A DNA stretch of 64,000 nt from Pseudomonas monteilii NBRC 103158 = DSM 14164 (GTDB lineage: Bacteria > Pseudomonadota > Gammaproteobacteria > Pseudomonadales > Pseudomonadaceae): assembly GCF_000730605.1 (NCBI RefSeq), contig NZ_BBIS01000019.1:1-64000 (forward strand), read 5' to 3'. Positions 14,274 through 20,902 of this stretch are shown piece by piece. Every line of letters begins with the position of its first letter. Positions within the stretch are counted from its first letter, which is position 1. Made by a program: the position numbers and the translations under genes. Below the pieces are notes generated by a model. That model worked only from the letters and a program-made list of their open reading frames with translations, had not been told where the DNA came from and ran no database searches.

Positions 14274-15743
14274 ATGGAATTCACCACTCAACACTTCATC
14301 GCATTGGCGCCGATGCTGATCACCACCATCACCACGGTGGTGGTGATGCTGGCGATCGCCTGGAAGCGCAACCACTCGCAGACCTTCCTGCTGTCCACCG
14401 TGGGCCTTAACCTGGCCCTGCTGTCGATCCTGCCGGCGCTGAAGGTTGCGCCACTGGCGGTCACCCCGCTGATCACCATCGACAAGTTCGCCTGCCTGTA
14501 CATGGCGATCATCCTGGTGGCGACGCTGGCTTGCGTCACCCTGGCCCACGCCTACCTTGGCGAAGGGTCCAAGGGCTTCCCGGGCAACCGTGAAGAACTG
14601 TACCTGCTGCTGCTGATGTCGGCCCTGGGTGGCCTGGTGCTGGTCAGCGCCAACCACTTGGCCGGCCTGTTCATCGGCCTGGAGCTGCTGTCGGTACCGG
14701 TCTACGGCCTGGTGGCGTATGCCTTCTTCAACAAGCGGTCACTGGAAGCCGGCATCAAGTACATGGTGCTGTCGGCTGCCGGTTCCGCCTTCCTGCTGTT
14801 CGGCATGGCCCTGCTGTACGCCGATGCCGGTAGCCTGAGCTTCGACCAGATCGGCAAGGCACTGGCAACCACCAGCATGCCAAGCCTGGTGGCCCAACTG
14901 GGCCTGGGCATGATGCTGGTTGGCCTGGCCTTCAAGCTGTCGCTGGTGCCGTTCCACCTGTGGACCCCGGACGTGTACGAAGGCGCCCCGGCGCCGGTCG
15001 CCGCGTTCCTGGCCACCGCCAGCAAGGTGGCGGTATTCGCCGTGGTGGTGCGCCTGTTCATGCTCTCCCCTGCTGCCAGCAGCGGCGTGCTGAGCACCGT
15101 ACTGGCAGTCATCGCCGTTGCTTCGATCCTGATCGGTAACCTGCTGGCGCTGACCCAGAGCAACCTCAAGCGCCTGCTGGGTTACTCGTCCATCGCCCAC
15201 TTCGGTTACCTGGTGATTGCCCTCGTCGCCAGCAAGGGCCTGGCCCTGGAAGCCATGGGTGTGTACCTGGTCACCTACGTGATCACCAGCTTGGGCGCCT
15301 TCGGTGTCATCACCCTGATGTCCTCGCCATACGGCGGCCGTGACGCCGATGCGCTGTACGAGTACCGCGGCCTGTTCTGGCGTCGCCCGTACCTGACCGC
15401 AGTACTGACCGTGATGATGCTGTCGCTGGCGGGTATCCCGCTGACCGCTGGTTTCATCGGCAAGTTCTATATCATTGCCACCGGCGTCGAGTCGCACCTG
15501 TGGTGGTTGGTCGGTGCGCTGGTGATCGGTAGCGCCATCGGCGTGTACTACTACCTGCGCGTCATGGTCACCCTGTACCTGGTCGAGCCGAACCTGCGTC
15601 GCCACGACGCCCCGCTGAAGTGGGAGCAGCGCACCGGTGGCGTCATGCTGCTGGCCATTGCCATTCTCGCCTTCGTGCTGGGTGTGTACCCGCAGCCACT
15701 GCTGGAACTGGTTCAGCAAGCCGGCTTGCAACTGATCGGCTGA
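14274..15743 (+). CDS. nuoN: NADH-quinone oxidoreductase subunit N
   Basis: NuoN (ND2 homologue, 489 aa) is the third antiporter-like subunit and the last gene of the operon. Conserved segments are [37 protein letters not shown] and [20 protein letters not shown] longer in-frame reading from 14211 would overlap nuoM by 56 bp. The ATG at 14274 is chosen because it gives the usual N terminus MEFTTQHF. A strong terminator follows 27 bp after the stop. Confidence 0.97.
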   Translation: MEFTTQHFIALAPMLITTITTVVVMLAIAWKRNHSQTFLLSTVGLNLALLSILPALKVAPLAVTPLITIDKFACLYMAIILVATLACVTLAHAYLGEGSKGFPGNREELYLLLLMSALGGLVLVSANHLAGLFIGLELLSVPVYGLVAYAFFNKRSLEAGIKYMVLSAAGSAFLLFGMALLYADAGSLSFDQIGKALATTSMPSLVAQLGLGMMLVGLAFKLSLVPFHLWTPDVYEGAPAPVAAFLATASKVAVFAVVVRLFMLSPAASSGVLSTVLAVIAVASILIGNLLALTQSNLKRLLGYSSIAHFGYLVIALVASKGLALEAMGVYLVTYVITSLGAFGVITLMSSPYGGRDADALYEYRGLFWRRPYLTAVLTVMMLSLAGIPLTAGFIGKFYIIATGVESHLWWLVGALVIGSAIGVYYYLRVMVTLYLVEPNLRRHDAPLKWEQRTGGVMLLAIAILAFVLGVYPQPLLELVQQAGLQLIG

Positions 15744-15770
15744 TTGCCCCGGCAGTTTCGGCAAAACAAA

Positions 15771-15798
15771 ACACCCCGCCTAGGCGGGGTGTTTTTTT
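15771..15798 (+). terminator. Rho-independent terminator of the nuo operon
   Basis: A perfect palindrome, ACACCCCGCC followed by its complement centred on CCTAGG (15771-15792), runs straight into seven T residues. The upstream side is A-rich, so it may also stop transcripts of the minus-strand gene ending at 15834. Confidence 0.93.
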
Positions 15799-15833
15799 AT
15801 CTGCATGTTTTATTGCCTGTACCTGACGGCGCC

Positions 15834-16097
15834 TCACCCAAGCGGGCTTCCCTGCCCTGTACCCGGCAGGGCGGCCTTGCGCAAATCACCATTGGCTGAA
15901 GGCAGGTAGACTTCCGGGTTGGGCATACCGCTCGGGGAGAGTTCGTGGGTCATTTCGAATTCGGCCCGCACTGACCAGCCACACGCCTCGGTGGTGCATT
16001 GCAAATAAGCGATCCGCAGGAAAATATGGCGCCCTTCGCTAGTGCGTATGCGCATACGGCTGTGGCAATGCGGACAAACCAGCTTGTAAGTACTCAC
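15834..16097 (-). CDS. Ogr/Delta-like zinc-finger protein
   Basis: The 87-aa product has the Ogr/Delta arrangement: an N-terminal Cys-x2-Cys (residues 9 and 12, VCPHCHSRMRIRTSE), about twenty residues, then Cys-x4-Cys (CTTEAC) followed by a variable tail. Proteins of this family are late-gene activators of P2-like phages that bind one metal through four cysteines and contact RNA polymerase alpha. It stands alone here, divergent from a CI-type repressor gene, which mimics the regulatory pair of a P2-like phage without the late operons it would activate nearby. It may act on another prophage or be a remnant. Confidence 0.75.
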   Translation of the reverse strand: MSTYKLVCPHCHSRMRIRTSEGRHIFLRIAYLQCTTEACGWSVRAEFEMTHELSPSGMPNPEVYLPSANGDLRKAALPGTGQGSPLG

Positions 16098-16240
16098 GGC
16101 AAGTACCTGCTAGCATTGACCGGGCAGGCCTGTGTGTAAGTATTGGCTGCAACTATGGGTGTATTCTTCAATTTGATGGTTCTCATTGCAGAAATGCTCC
16201 TTGAAACGCAGGGCTGTATTCATAACGAGTAGTTTAAGCC

Positions 16241-16272
16241 CATGGAATATCATTAAACCAGTCATGGATATT
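16241..16272. promoter_or_regulatory. Candidate operator upstream of the CI-type repressor
   Basis: Two near-identical sites, CATGGAATAT (16241-16250) and CATGGATAT (16263-16271), lie about two helical turns apart. The same stretch also reads as an imperfect inverted repeat, AATATCAT (16246-16253) against ATGGATATT (16264-16272). It ends four bases before the repressor start, a typical place for autoregulation. This is inference from sequence only. Confidence 0.35.
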
Positions 16273-16276
16273 TGTT

Positions 16277-16669
16277 ATGAGTACTAACGTACTTGCAGAG
16301 GTGCTCACGCGCCTCAAGCTTCTTACCTGCTCCCAGTCCGACGCCGACCTGTCCCGTGCACTTTCCATCAGCCCGCAAACACTCAGTAGCTGGAAGGTGC
16401 GCGACAGCATCCCGTACGCACTTTGCGTGGACATTGCCAGGCAGCATGCATGCTCCCTGGACTGGCTACTGCTGGGTGAAACGGCACAGCGCCCCGTGCA
16501 CGAATGTGAAGCCGGCTGGGAGGGCGACGTGCTCGAACGCCTGCGCGCACTCTCAGCGGACGATCGCAACACCATCCTGTTGCTCATCAAGGACAAGCAA
16601 CGTATCCAGCAGCTGGAACAACAATTGAGCGAACTGCGCAGCCAGCTACCTCAGACCACCGGCAGCTAA
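16277..16669 (+). CDS. CI-type phage repressor-like HTH protein, no protease domain
   Basis: The 130-aa product starts with a helix-turn-helix domain of the bacteriophage CI repressor family (about residues 5-70), with the recognition region SDADLSRALSISPQTLSSWKVRD and the following IPYALCVDIARQHACSLDWLLLGE typical of that family. The C terminus (about 95-125) is a predicted coiled coil, IQQLEQQLSELRSQL. There is no S24 self-cleaving domain, so classical RecA/SOS inactivation is not expected. It is divergent from the Ogr-like gene and converges with the holin-like gene, overlapping it by four bases. It may control the neighbouring phage-like genes. Confidence 0.75.
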   Translation: MSTNVLAEVLTRLKLLTCSQSDADLSRALSISPQTLSSWKVRDSIPYALCVDIARQHACSLDWLLLGETAQRPVHECEAGWEGDVLERLRALSADDRNTILLLIKDKQRIQQLEQQLSELRSQLPQTTGS

Positions 16670-17028
16670 CCCCGGCGGCGCCAGCGCTGTATGAGCTCAC
16701 GTGGGTCGAGCGTATCCAGCCAGACCATGACCTTGAGGCTGATGGGAATGACCACCACGGCGGCCACGAATGCCGCCATGCCTCGGGTCAGCAAGGGTGC
16801 CAGCGATGAAACCAGCGGCTCGAACAGGTGCCCCACCCCCACGGTCACGAACACCAGCAGCAATTTCTTGCCCAGCGTCAGGCGTCTGGTTGCATTGGTG
16901 ATCAACCGGTCACGCGCAGCACTCACCAACAAAGCCCCTAGCAAAGCAGCGAACAACACACTGCCATCAACGCCCAACAGTTCGATCAGCGCCGAGGCAA
17001 AGCGGTCGAGAAAGGACTCTTCAGGCAT
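16666..17028 (-). CDS. Putative phage holin-like membrane protein
   Basis: The 120-aa product has a short polar start and three hydrophobic stretches, about residues 14-36, 52-74 and 80-103, with a basic tail (ELIQRWRRRG). Size, topology and charged tail fit a putative phage holin, a protein that permeabilises the inner membrane for endolysin release. I remember similar proteins annotated as phage holin in Pseudomonas, but no signature motif proves it. The ATG at 17028 overlaps the upstream gpL-like gene by eight bases, and a longer reading from 17100 lies wholly within that gene. No endolysin gene follows; it converges on the CI-type gene. Confidence 0.55.
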   Translation of the reverse strand: MPEESFLDRFASALIELLGVDGSVLFAALLGALLVSAARDRLITNATRRLTLGKKLLLVFVTVGVGHLFEPLVSSLAPLLTRGMAAFVAAVVVIPISLKVMVWLDTLDPRELIQRWRRRG

Positions 17029-17368
17029 GGGCAGCACTCCGACGGGACTTCGGCAGGTACGCGCCCGAGCCAAGGCTGTACAGGACCGCAGCTTCGACAA
17101 AACGGATGTAGCACACCCGCAAAGCGCGCCCCTGGTCGTGCCCGGTCACATCTTCAAGGCGCTTGTAACCGCGCTCTCGCAGCACTGCGCGCCAACGCGC
17201 GAACTCCCGTGCCGCATCAATGGCGGCGCAACGTGCAGCCACTTCCAGCGCGGCCTCACTGACGGGCTGCTGCATGTTCAGGCGTTCGCGTAGCCTGCCC
17301 AGGTGTACGCGGGGCCAGAACGGGTCATGGCTATCGGCATAGCGTGGCAATCCAGGTTCGTTGCTCAT
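17021..17368 (-). CDS. Putative P2-type head completion protein (GpL-like)
   Basis: The 115-aa product resembles the GpL head completion/stabilization family of P2-like phages: an aromatic WPRVHLGRLRERL start, an alanine-rich helical middle (ALEVAARCAAIDAAREFARWRAVLRERGYKRL read in parts), and a C-terminal Tyr/Ala helix. In P2-like genomes gpL lies just ahead of the tail gene X and the holin; here it directly precedes a holin-like gene with an eight-base overlap. No other head gene is present, so a structural role is doubtful unless it serves a prophage elsewhere. The assignment is by pattern, not by a diagnostic motif. Confidence 0.55.
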   Translation of the reverse strand: MSNEPGLPRYADSHDPFWPRVHLGRLRERLNMQQPVSEAALEVAARCAAIDAAREFARWRAVLRERGYKRLEDVTGHDQGRALRVCYIRFVEAAVLYSLGSGAYLPKSRRSAAHA

Positions 17369-17379
17369 GCCCTACCCCC

Positions 17380-17628
17380 TCACTGCTCGGCCAGCATGCC
17401 GTAGCGAATGGCCTTGATTACCGCAGCCACCCGGGTAGGCACGTCGAATTTGCGCAGGATGTTGGACACATGAAAGTTCACCGTCGATTCCTTGCACTCA
17501 AGGATACGGCCGATCTCCCACGAGCTCTTGCCATAGGCACACCACAACAGCACTTGCCGTTCACGTGGCGTCAGGCGAACCGGGGCGTCCACCGGGGGTT
17601 GCTGCGGGTGTCGTGCGTTGTCAGTCAT
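17380..17628 (-). CDS. Stand-alone LuxR-type (GerE) DNA-binding protein
   Basis: The 82-aa product is almost only a LuxR-type helix-turn-helix domain: LTPRERQVLLWCAYGKSSWE followed by STVNFHVSNILRKFDVPTRV. The segment WCAYGKSSWEI and the NFH motif are closest to quorum-sensing regulators such as LasR rather than to response regulators of the NarL type. The autoinducer-binding half is missing. Its start is at an ordinary length for such solos, so it looks like a complete short gene. It is the first gene of a tight run luxR-gpL-holin, with 11 bp to the next start, and probably controls that run or competes with a full-length LuxR protein. Confidence 0.85.
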   Translation of the reverse strand: MTDNARHPQQPPVDAPVRLTPRERQVLLWCAYGKSSWEIGRILECKESTVNFHVSNILRKFDVPTRVAAVIKAIRYGMLAEQ

Positions 17629-17848
17629 GCTTGTACTCCACAGGTGATTAAGGGGGGCATCGCTGCCGATCTGCAGTCACCTTACGAAGCGCATGCCGCG
17701 CCGCTCCACTGCTGCGGCTTGTAAAGAACTTTCGTACAAAACCGTCTGACGAAGGCTGCGCAAGATTTGCTGACTTTCTTCGTGCTCCAGGCAGCATTTC
17801 GCTCGTCTCAACGCCGTTGTCCATTCGCCTTTCGCCTGGAGTCGTACA

Positions 17849-19912
17849 ATGCGTTCCGATTTACCCCTCTCGTCCTGCCTCGGCCTGCTGGCTGCCTTGA
17901 CTGCCGCCCAGCCCGCCTTGGGGGCATCCTCGGTCGAGCTGGGCCAGGTGCTGATCACCGATGAGGAGCAGAACGAACTGACGGCAGCCAGCGAACGCCT
18001 GCGCGAAGTACCCGGCGCCAGCAACCTGGTGGACATGCAGCGCGTGCGGCAAGGCCGGGTGGCCAGCAACCAGGACGTGCTCGCCTACCAGCCTGGGGTG
18101 TTCGCCCAATCTGCGGGCAACGACGGCATCAAGCTGTCGATCCGCGGTTCGGGCATCAACCGCGCACCTGGGGCCCACGGTTCGGGGGTTTACACGATGT
18201 TCGACGGCCTGCCACTGACGGGCCCGGGCGGCACGCCCTATGAGTTGTTCGAACCGCTGTGGCTCAGCCGCGCCGAAGTGCTGCGCGGCGCCAATGGCTT
18301 CGACCAAGGCGCCTTGGCGCTCGGCGGCGCCATCAACTACATCACCCACACCGGCTACGACGCCGCGCCGTTGCAAGTGCGCTATGAGGTCGGCAGCCGT
18401 GGCTATCAGCACCGGCATATCAGCTCCGGCCAGGTGCTGGGCAACCTCGACTACTACGTGGCCCTGACCGATTCCGAGTATGACGGCTACCAGGCACACA
18501 GCAGCGGCAGCGCCAAAGGCATTGCCGCCAACGTCGGCTACCGTTTCAACCCCAACCTGGAAACCCGCTTTTACCTGCGCTACCGGGAAACCGAAAACGA
18601 ACTGGCCGGGCGCCTGACCAAGGATCAGGTCAAGCACCACCCACGCGCGGCCAACCCAGCCTACCTGGCCCGCGACGACAGCCGTCCGCAACCGGGCAGC
18701 ACCTGGGTCGGCAACAAGACCACCTTCTACCTCGACGACGATGCGCGCCTGGAAGCCGGGCTGGTCTACCACGACTACCCGATGGACCTGCGTGAAGGCC
18801 CGATGCGCCTGAAGGTGGCCTACACCGATGTGAGCGGTACGCTGAACTACTCACGCCGCGACACTCTGTTCGGCCACGAGAGCAAGACCACTGTCGGCTG
18901 GCGTACTACCAAGCACCTGCCCAACAGTGGCGCGTCACAGTTCGCGCGCAGTGGTGATGTGTTCGGTCCACGTACCCGCGACTTCACCTATCAGGGCTCG
19001 GACACCGTGGTGCATGCCGGCAACGACCTGGAACTGATCCCCAACCTGTGGCTGACCACCGGCCTGGCACTGATCTACACCCGCCGCGAGAGTGACGTGA
19101 CCTACCCTGCCGAAGGCGGCAAGGTGAGCATGCATGACTGGGACTACGCGCCACGCCTGGGGTTGCGCTACGACATCCGTCCAGACCTGCAGGTGTACGG
19201 CAACCTCAGCCGCTCGGTAGAACCGCCGCATCCCTGGGCCCTGATCTGGAGTGCACCCACAGCCAACCAACCGATCGAAATGCAAAACCAGACGGCCACC
19301 ACACTGGAATTGGGCACACGCGGCGAATCGGCATTCGGGCATTGGGATTTGGCATGGTACTACTCACAGGTTCGCCATGAATTGTTGGCGGTGGAAATCG
19401 TGCAAGGCGCCCCTGCCAAGGAGTTCAATGCCAGCGCCACCGTGCACCAAGGCGTGGAGGCGGGCCTGGACAGCACCCTGTGGGAACGCAGCGGCACCGG
19501 CAGGCTCAGCCTGCGCCAGGCCTACACCTTCAGTGACTTCCACTACCGCGATGACGACACGTTCGGTGACAACCGCCTGCCGGGCATCCCCATGCACTAC
19601 TACCAGGCCGAATTGCGCTATGACTGGCCGAGCGGGTTCTATGCAGGGGTGAATACCCAGATGGCGTCCAAGGTGCAGGTGGACTACGCCAACAGCTACC
19701 ACGCCGATGAATATGCCTTGCTCGGCGCGCGCCTTGGCTGGGATTCACCCAAGCAGGACTGGCAGACCTGGCTGGACCTGCGCAACCTCACCAACAAACG
19801 CTATGCCGCCACGGTGACGCCGACCTACAACGATGCCGGCAAGGACAATGCCCGCTCTACGCCGGGTGAAGGGTTCGGTGTATACGCCGGGGTTTCCTAC
19901 AGTTTCCGCTAA
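17849..19912 (+). CDS. TonB-dependent outer membrane receptor (FecA-like, no signalling domain)
   Basis: The 687-aa product has a Sec signal peptide ending near residue 25 (LTAAQPALGA), a plug domain (about 40-165, with RVRQGRVASNQDVLAYQPGVFA and the LRGANGFDQGALALGGAINY segment) and a 22-strand type barrel ending in phenylalanine-arginine (GVSYSFR). It lacks the N-terminal extension used for sigma/anti-sigma signalling. No siderophore synthesis or transport gene and no clear Fur box lies next to it, so the substrate is unknown; a ferric siderophore is the likeliest guess. The ATG at 17849 gives a proper signal sequence. A hairpin follows its stop. Confidence 0.9.
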   Translation: MRSDLPLSSCLGLLAALTAAQPALGASSVELGQVLITDEEQNELTAASERLREVPGASNLVDMQRVRQGRVASNQDVLAYQPGVFAQSAGNDGIKLSIRGSGINRAPGAHGSGVYTMFDGLPLTGPGGTPYELFEPLWLSRAEVLRGANGFDQGALALGGAINYITHTGYDAAPLQVRYEVGSRGYQHRHISSGQVLGNLDYYVALTDSEYDGYQAHSSGSAKGIAANVGYRFNPNLETRFYLRYRETENELAGRLTKDQVKHHPRAANPAYLARDDSRPQPGSTWVGNKTTFYLDDDARLEAGLVYHDYPMDLREGPMRLKVAYTDVSGTLNYSRRDTLFGHESKTTVGWRTTKHLPNSGASQFARSGDVFGPRTRDFTYQGSDTVVHAGNDLELIPNLWLTTGLALIYTRRESDVTYPAEGGKVSMHDWDYAPRLGLRYDIRPDLQVYGNLSRSVEPPHPWALIWSAPTANQPIEMQNQTATTLELGTRGESAFGHWDLAWYYSQVRHELLAVEIVQGAPAKEFNASATVHQGVEAGLDSTLWERSGTGRLSLRQAYTFSDFHYRDDDTFGDNRLPGIPMHYYQAELRYDWPSGFYAGVNTQMASKVQVDYANSYHADEYALLGARLGWDSPKQDWQTWLDLRNLTNKRYAATVTPTYNDAGKDNARSTPGEGFGVYAGVSYSFR

Positions 19913-19918
19913 ACAGTA

Positions 19919-19937
19919 GGGGCCGCTGTGCGGCCCC
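19919..19937 (+). terminator. GGGGCCGC hairpin after the TonB receptor gene
   Basis: GGGGCCGC (19919-19926) and GCGGCCCC (19930-19937) pair perfectly around a TGT loop. There is no T-run. It lies between two convergent genes and probably limits read-through in both directions. Related hairpins occur at 42973-42989 and 62738-62760. Confidence 0.6.
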
Positions 19938-19965
19938 AATGAAACCACCCCCGAATGAGCAGGTA

Positions 19966-20526
19966 TCAAACCGCCCTGTTCAACTTCACCCACGAAGCAA
20001 ACTTGTCGACAAACGCCTGCAAGAACGGCCGGGTATTGTCGTTGAGCTTGCCCGAGTCCTCGAACAGGCTCGCCGCGCCGCCAATATAGGCCTCGGGCAT
20101 CTGCATGCAAGGCATGTCGAGAAACACCAGTGACTGGCGCACAGCATGGTTGGCACCAAAGCCGCCAATGGCCCCCGGCGACACACTCACCACCGCCGTC
20201 GGCTTGCCGCTCCAGGCACTTTGCCCGTAGGGCCGCGAGCCCACATCGATGGCATTTTTCAGGCAACCCGGCACCGAGCGGTTGTATTCCGGCGTGACAA
20301 ACAGCACGGCATCACTGTCGCGGATCTCTTTTCGAAAACGCTCCCACGCCTTGGGCACCGCTTCGGCCTCGACGTCCTCGTTGTACAACGGCAAATCACC
20401 AATCTCGATAATTTTCAGGGCTAGGCTGGACGGCGCCAGCTCCGAAAGTGCGCGGGCGACCTTGCGGTTGTAGGACTCCTTGCGCAAGCTGCCGACGACA
20501 ACCGCTACCGAATACACCTGGCTCAT
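19966..20526 (-). CDS. chrR: NAD(P)H-dependent FMN/quinone/chromate reductase
   Basis: The 186-aa product is a flavodoxin-like NADPH-dependent FMN reductase. It agrees closely with what I remember of P. putida ChrR, a soluble flavoenzyme that reduces quinones and chromate and limits oxidative stress. The FMN phosphate loop GSLRKESYNRK (about 11-21) and the TPEYNRSVPGCLKNAID segment (about 78-94) are conserved. The ATG at 20526 (MSQVYS) is preferred to an upstream in-frame start four codons earlier because it gives the known length. It converges with the TonB receptor gene and appears monocistronic. Confidence 0.93.
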   Translation of the reverse strand: MSQVYSVAVVVGSLRKESYNRKVARALSELAPSSLALKIIEIGDLPLYNEDVEAEAVPKAWERFRKEIRDSDAVLFVTPEYNRSVPGCLKNAIDVGSRPYGQSAWSGKPTAVVSVSPGAIGGFGANHAVRQSLVFLDMPCMQMPEAYIGGAASLFEDSGKLNDNTRPFLQAFVDKFASWVKLNRAV

Positions 20527-20683
20527 GGCAATTTCCATCCTGTGCTGGGTAAAGGGAAGTTCTAGTTATAGATGACCGTTCCTCGGTACTTTGGTTTTTT
20601 TTCCTCATGGAGAAAACTTCCGAGGCTGTTGTACGGTCTATGCCTTCAGACATTTTCTACGCAATTCAGAGGTTTCCACCCAA

Positions 20684-20902
20684 ATGGCAGCAGTAATGGT
20701 CGGCCAATTCCACGCCCGTGACGCCGAAGGCCGTATCTACCCCGTGCACGAGTTCCAGGAGTCCACCCTGCAACTGGACGGCAGCACGCTGGGCGCCCCC
20801 ATCACCACTTACCGCCTAGCCATCGGCGACAAAGTCAACCACCTGGGTGAAAACCGTTTCGAACTGGCACGCTCCGGCGTCGAGATCATTCGCATTCCTT
20901 GA
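20684..20902 (+). CDS. Small protein of unknown function, 72 aa
   Basis: The ATG at 20684 has AGAGG at 20668-20672 upstream. The product is a compact, mostly beta-like polar protein without membrane segments (GQFHARDAEGRIYPVHEFQE at the start, FELARSGVEIIRIP at the end). I cannot name a family, but the even amino acid composition and good codon use suggest a real gene. Its last 17 bases overlap the 3' end of the convergent decarboxylase gene, so the two transcripts are antisense at their ends. Confidence 0.7.
   Translation: MAAVMVGQFHARDAEGRIYPVHEFQESTLQLDGSTLGAPITTYRLAIGDKVNHLGENRFELARSGVEIIRIP

Noticed and set aside
17380..17628. Reading the LuxR domain as a degraded full-length quorum-sensing receptor
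   Set aside because: There is no trace of an autoinducer-binding domain upstream in any frame, and the short gene has its own clean start.
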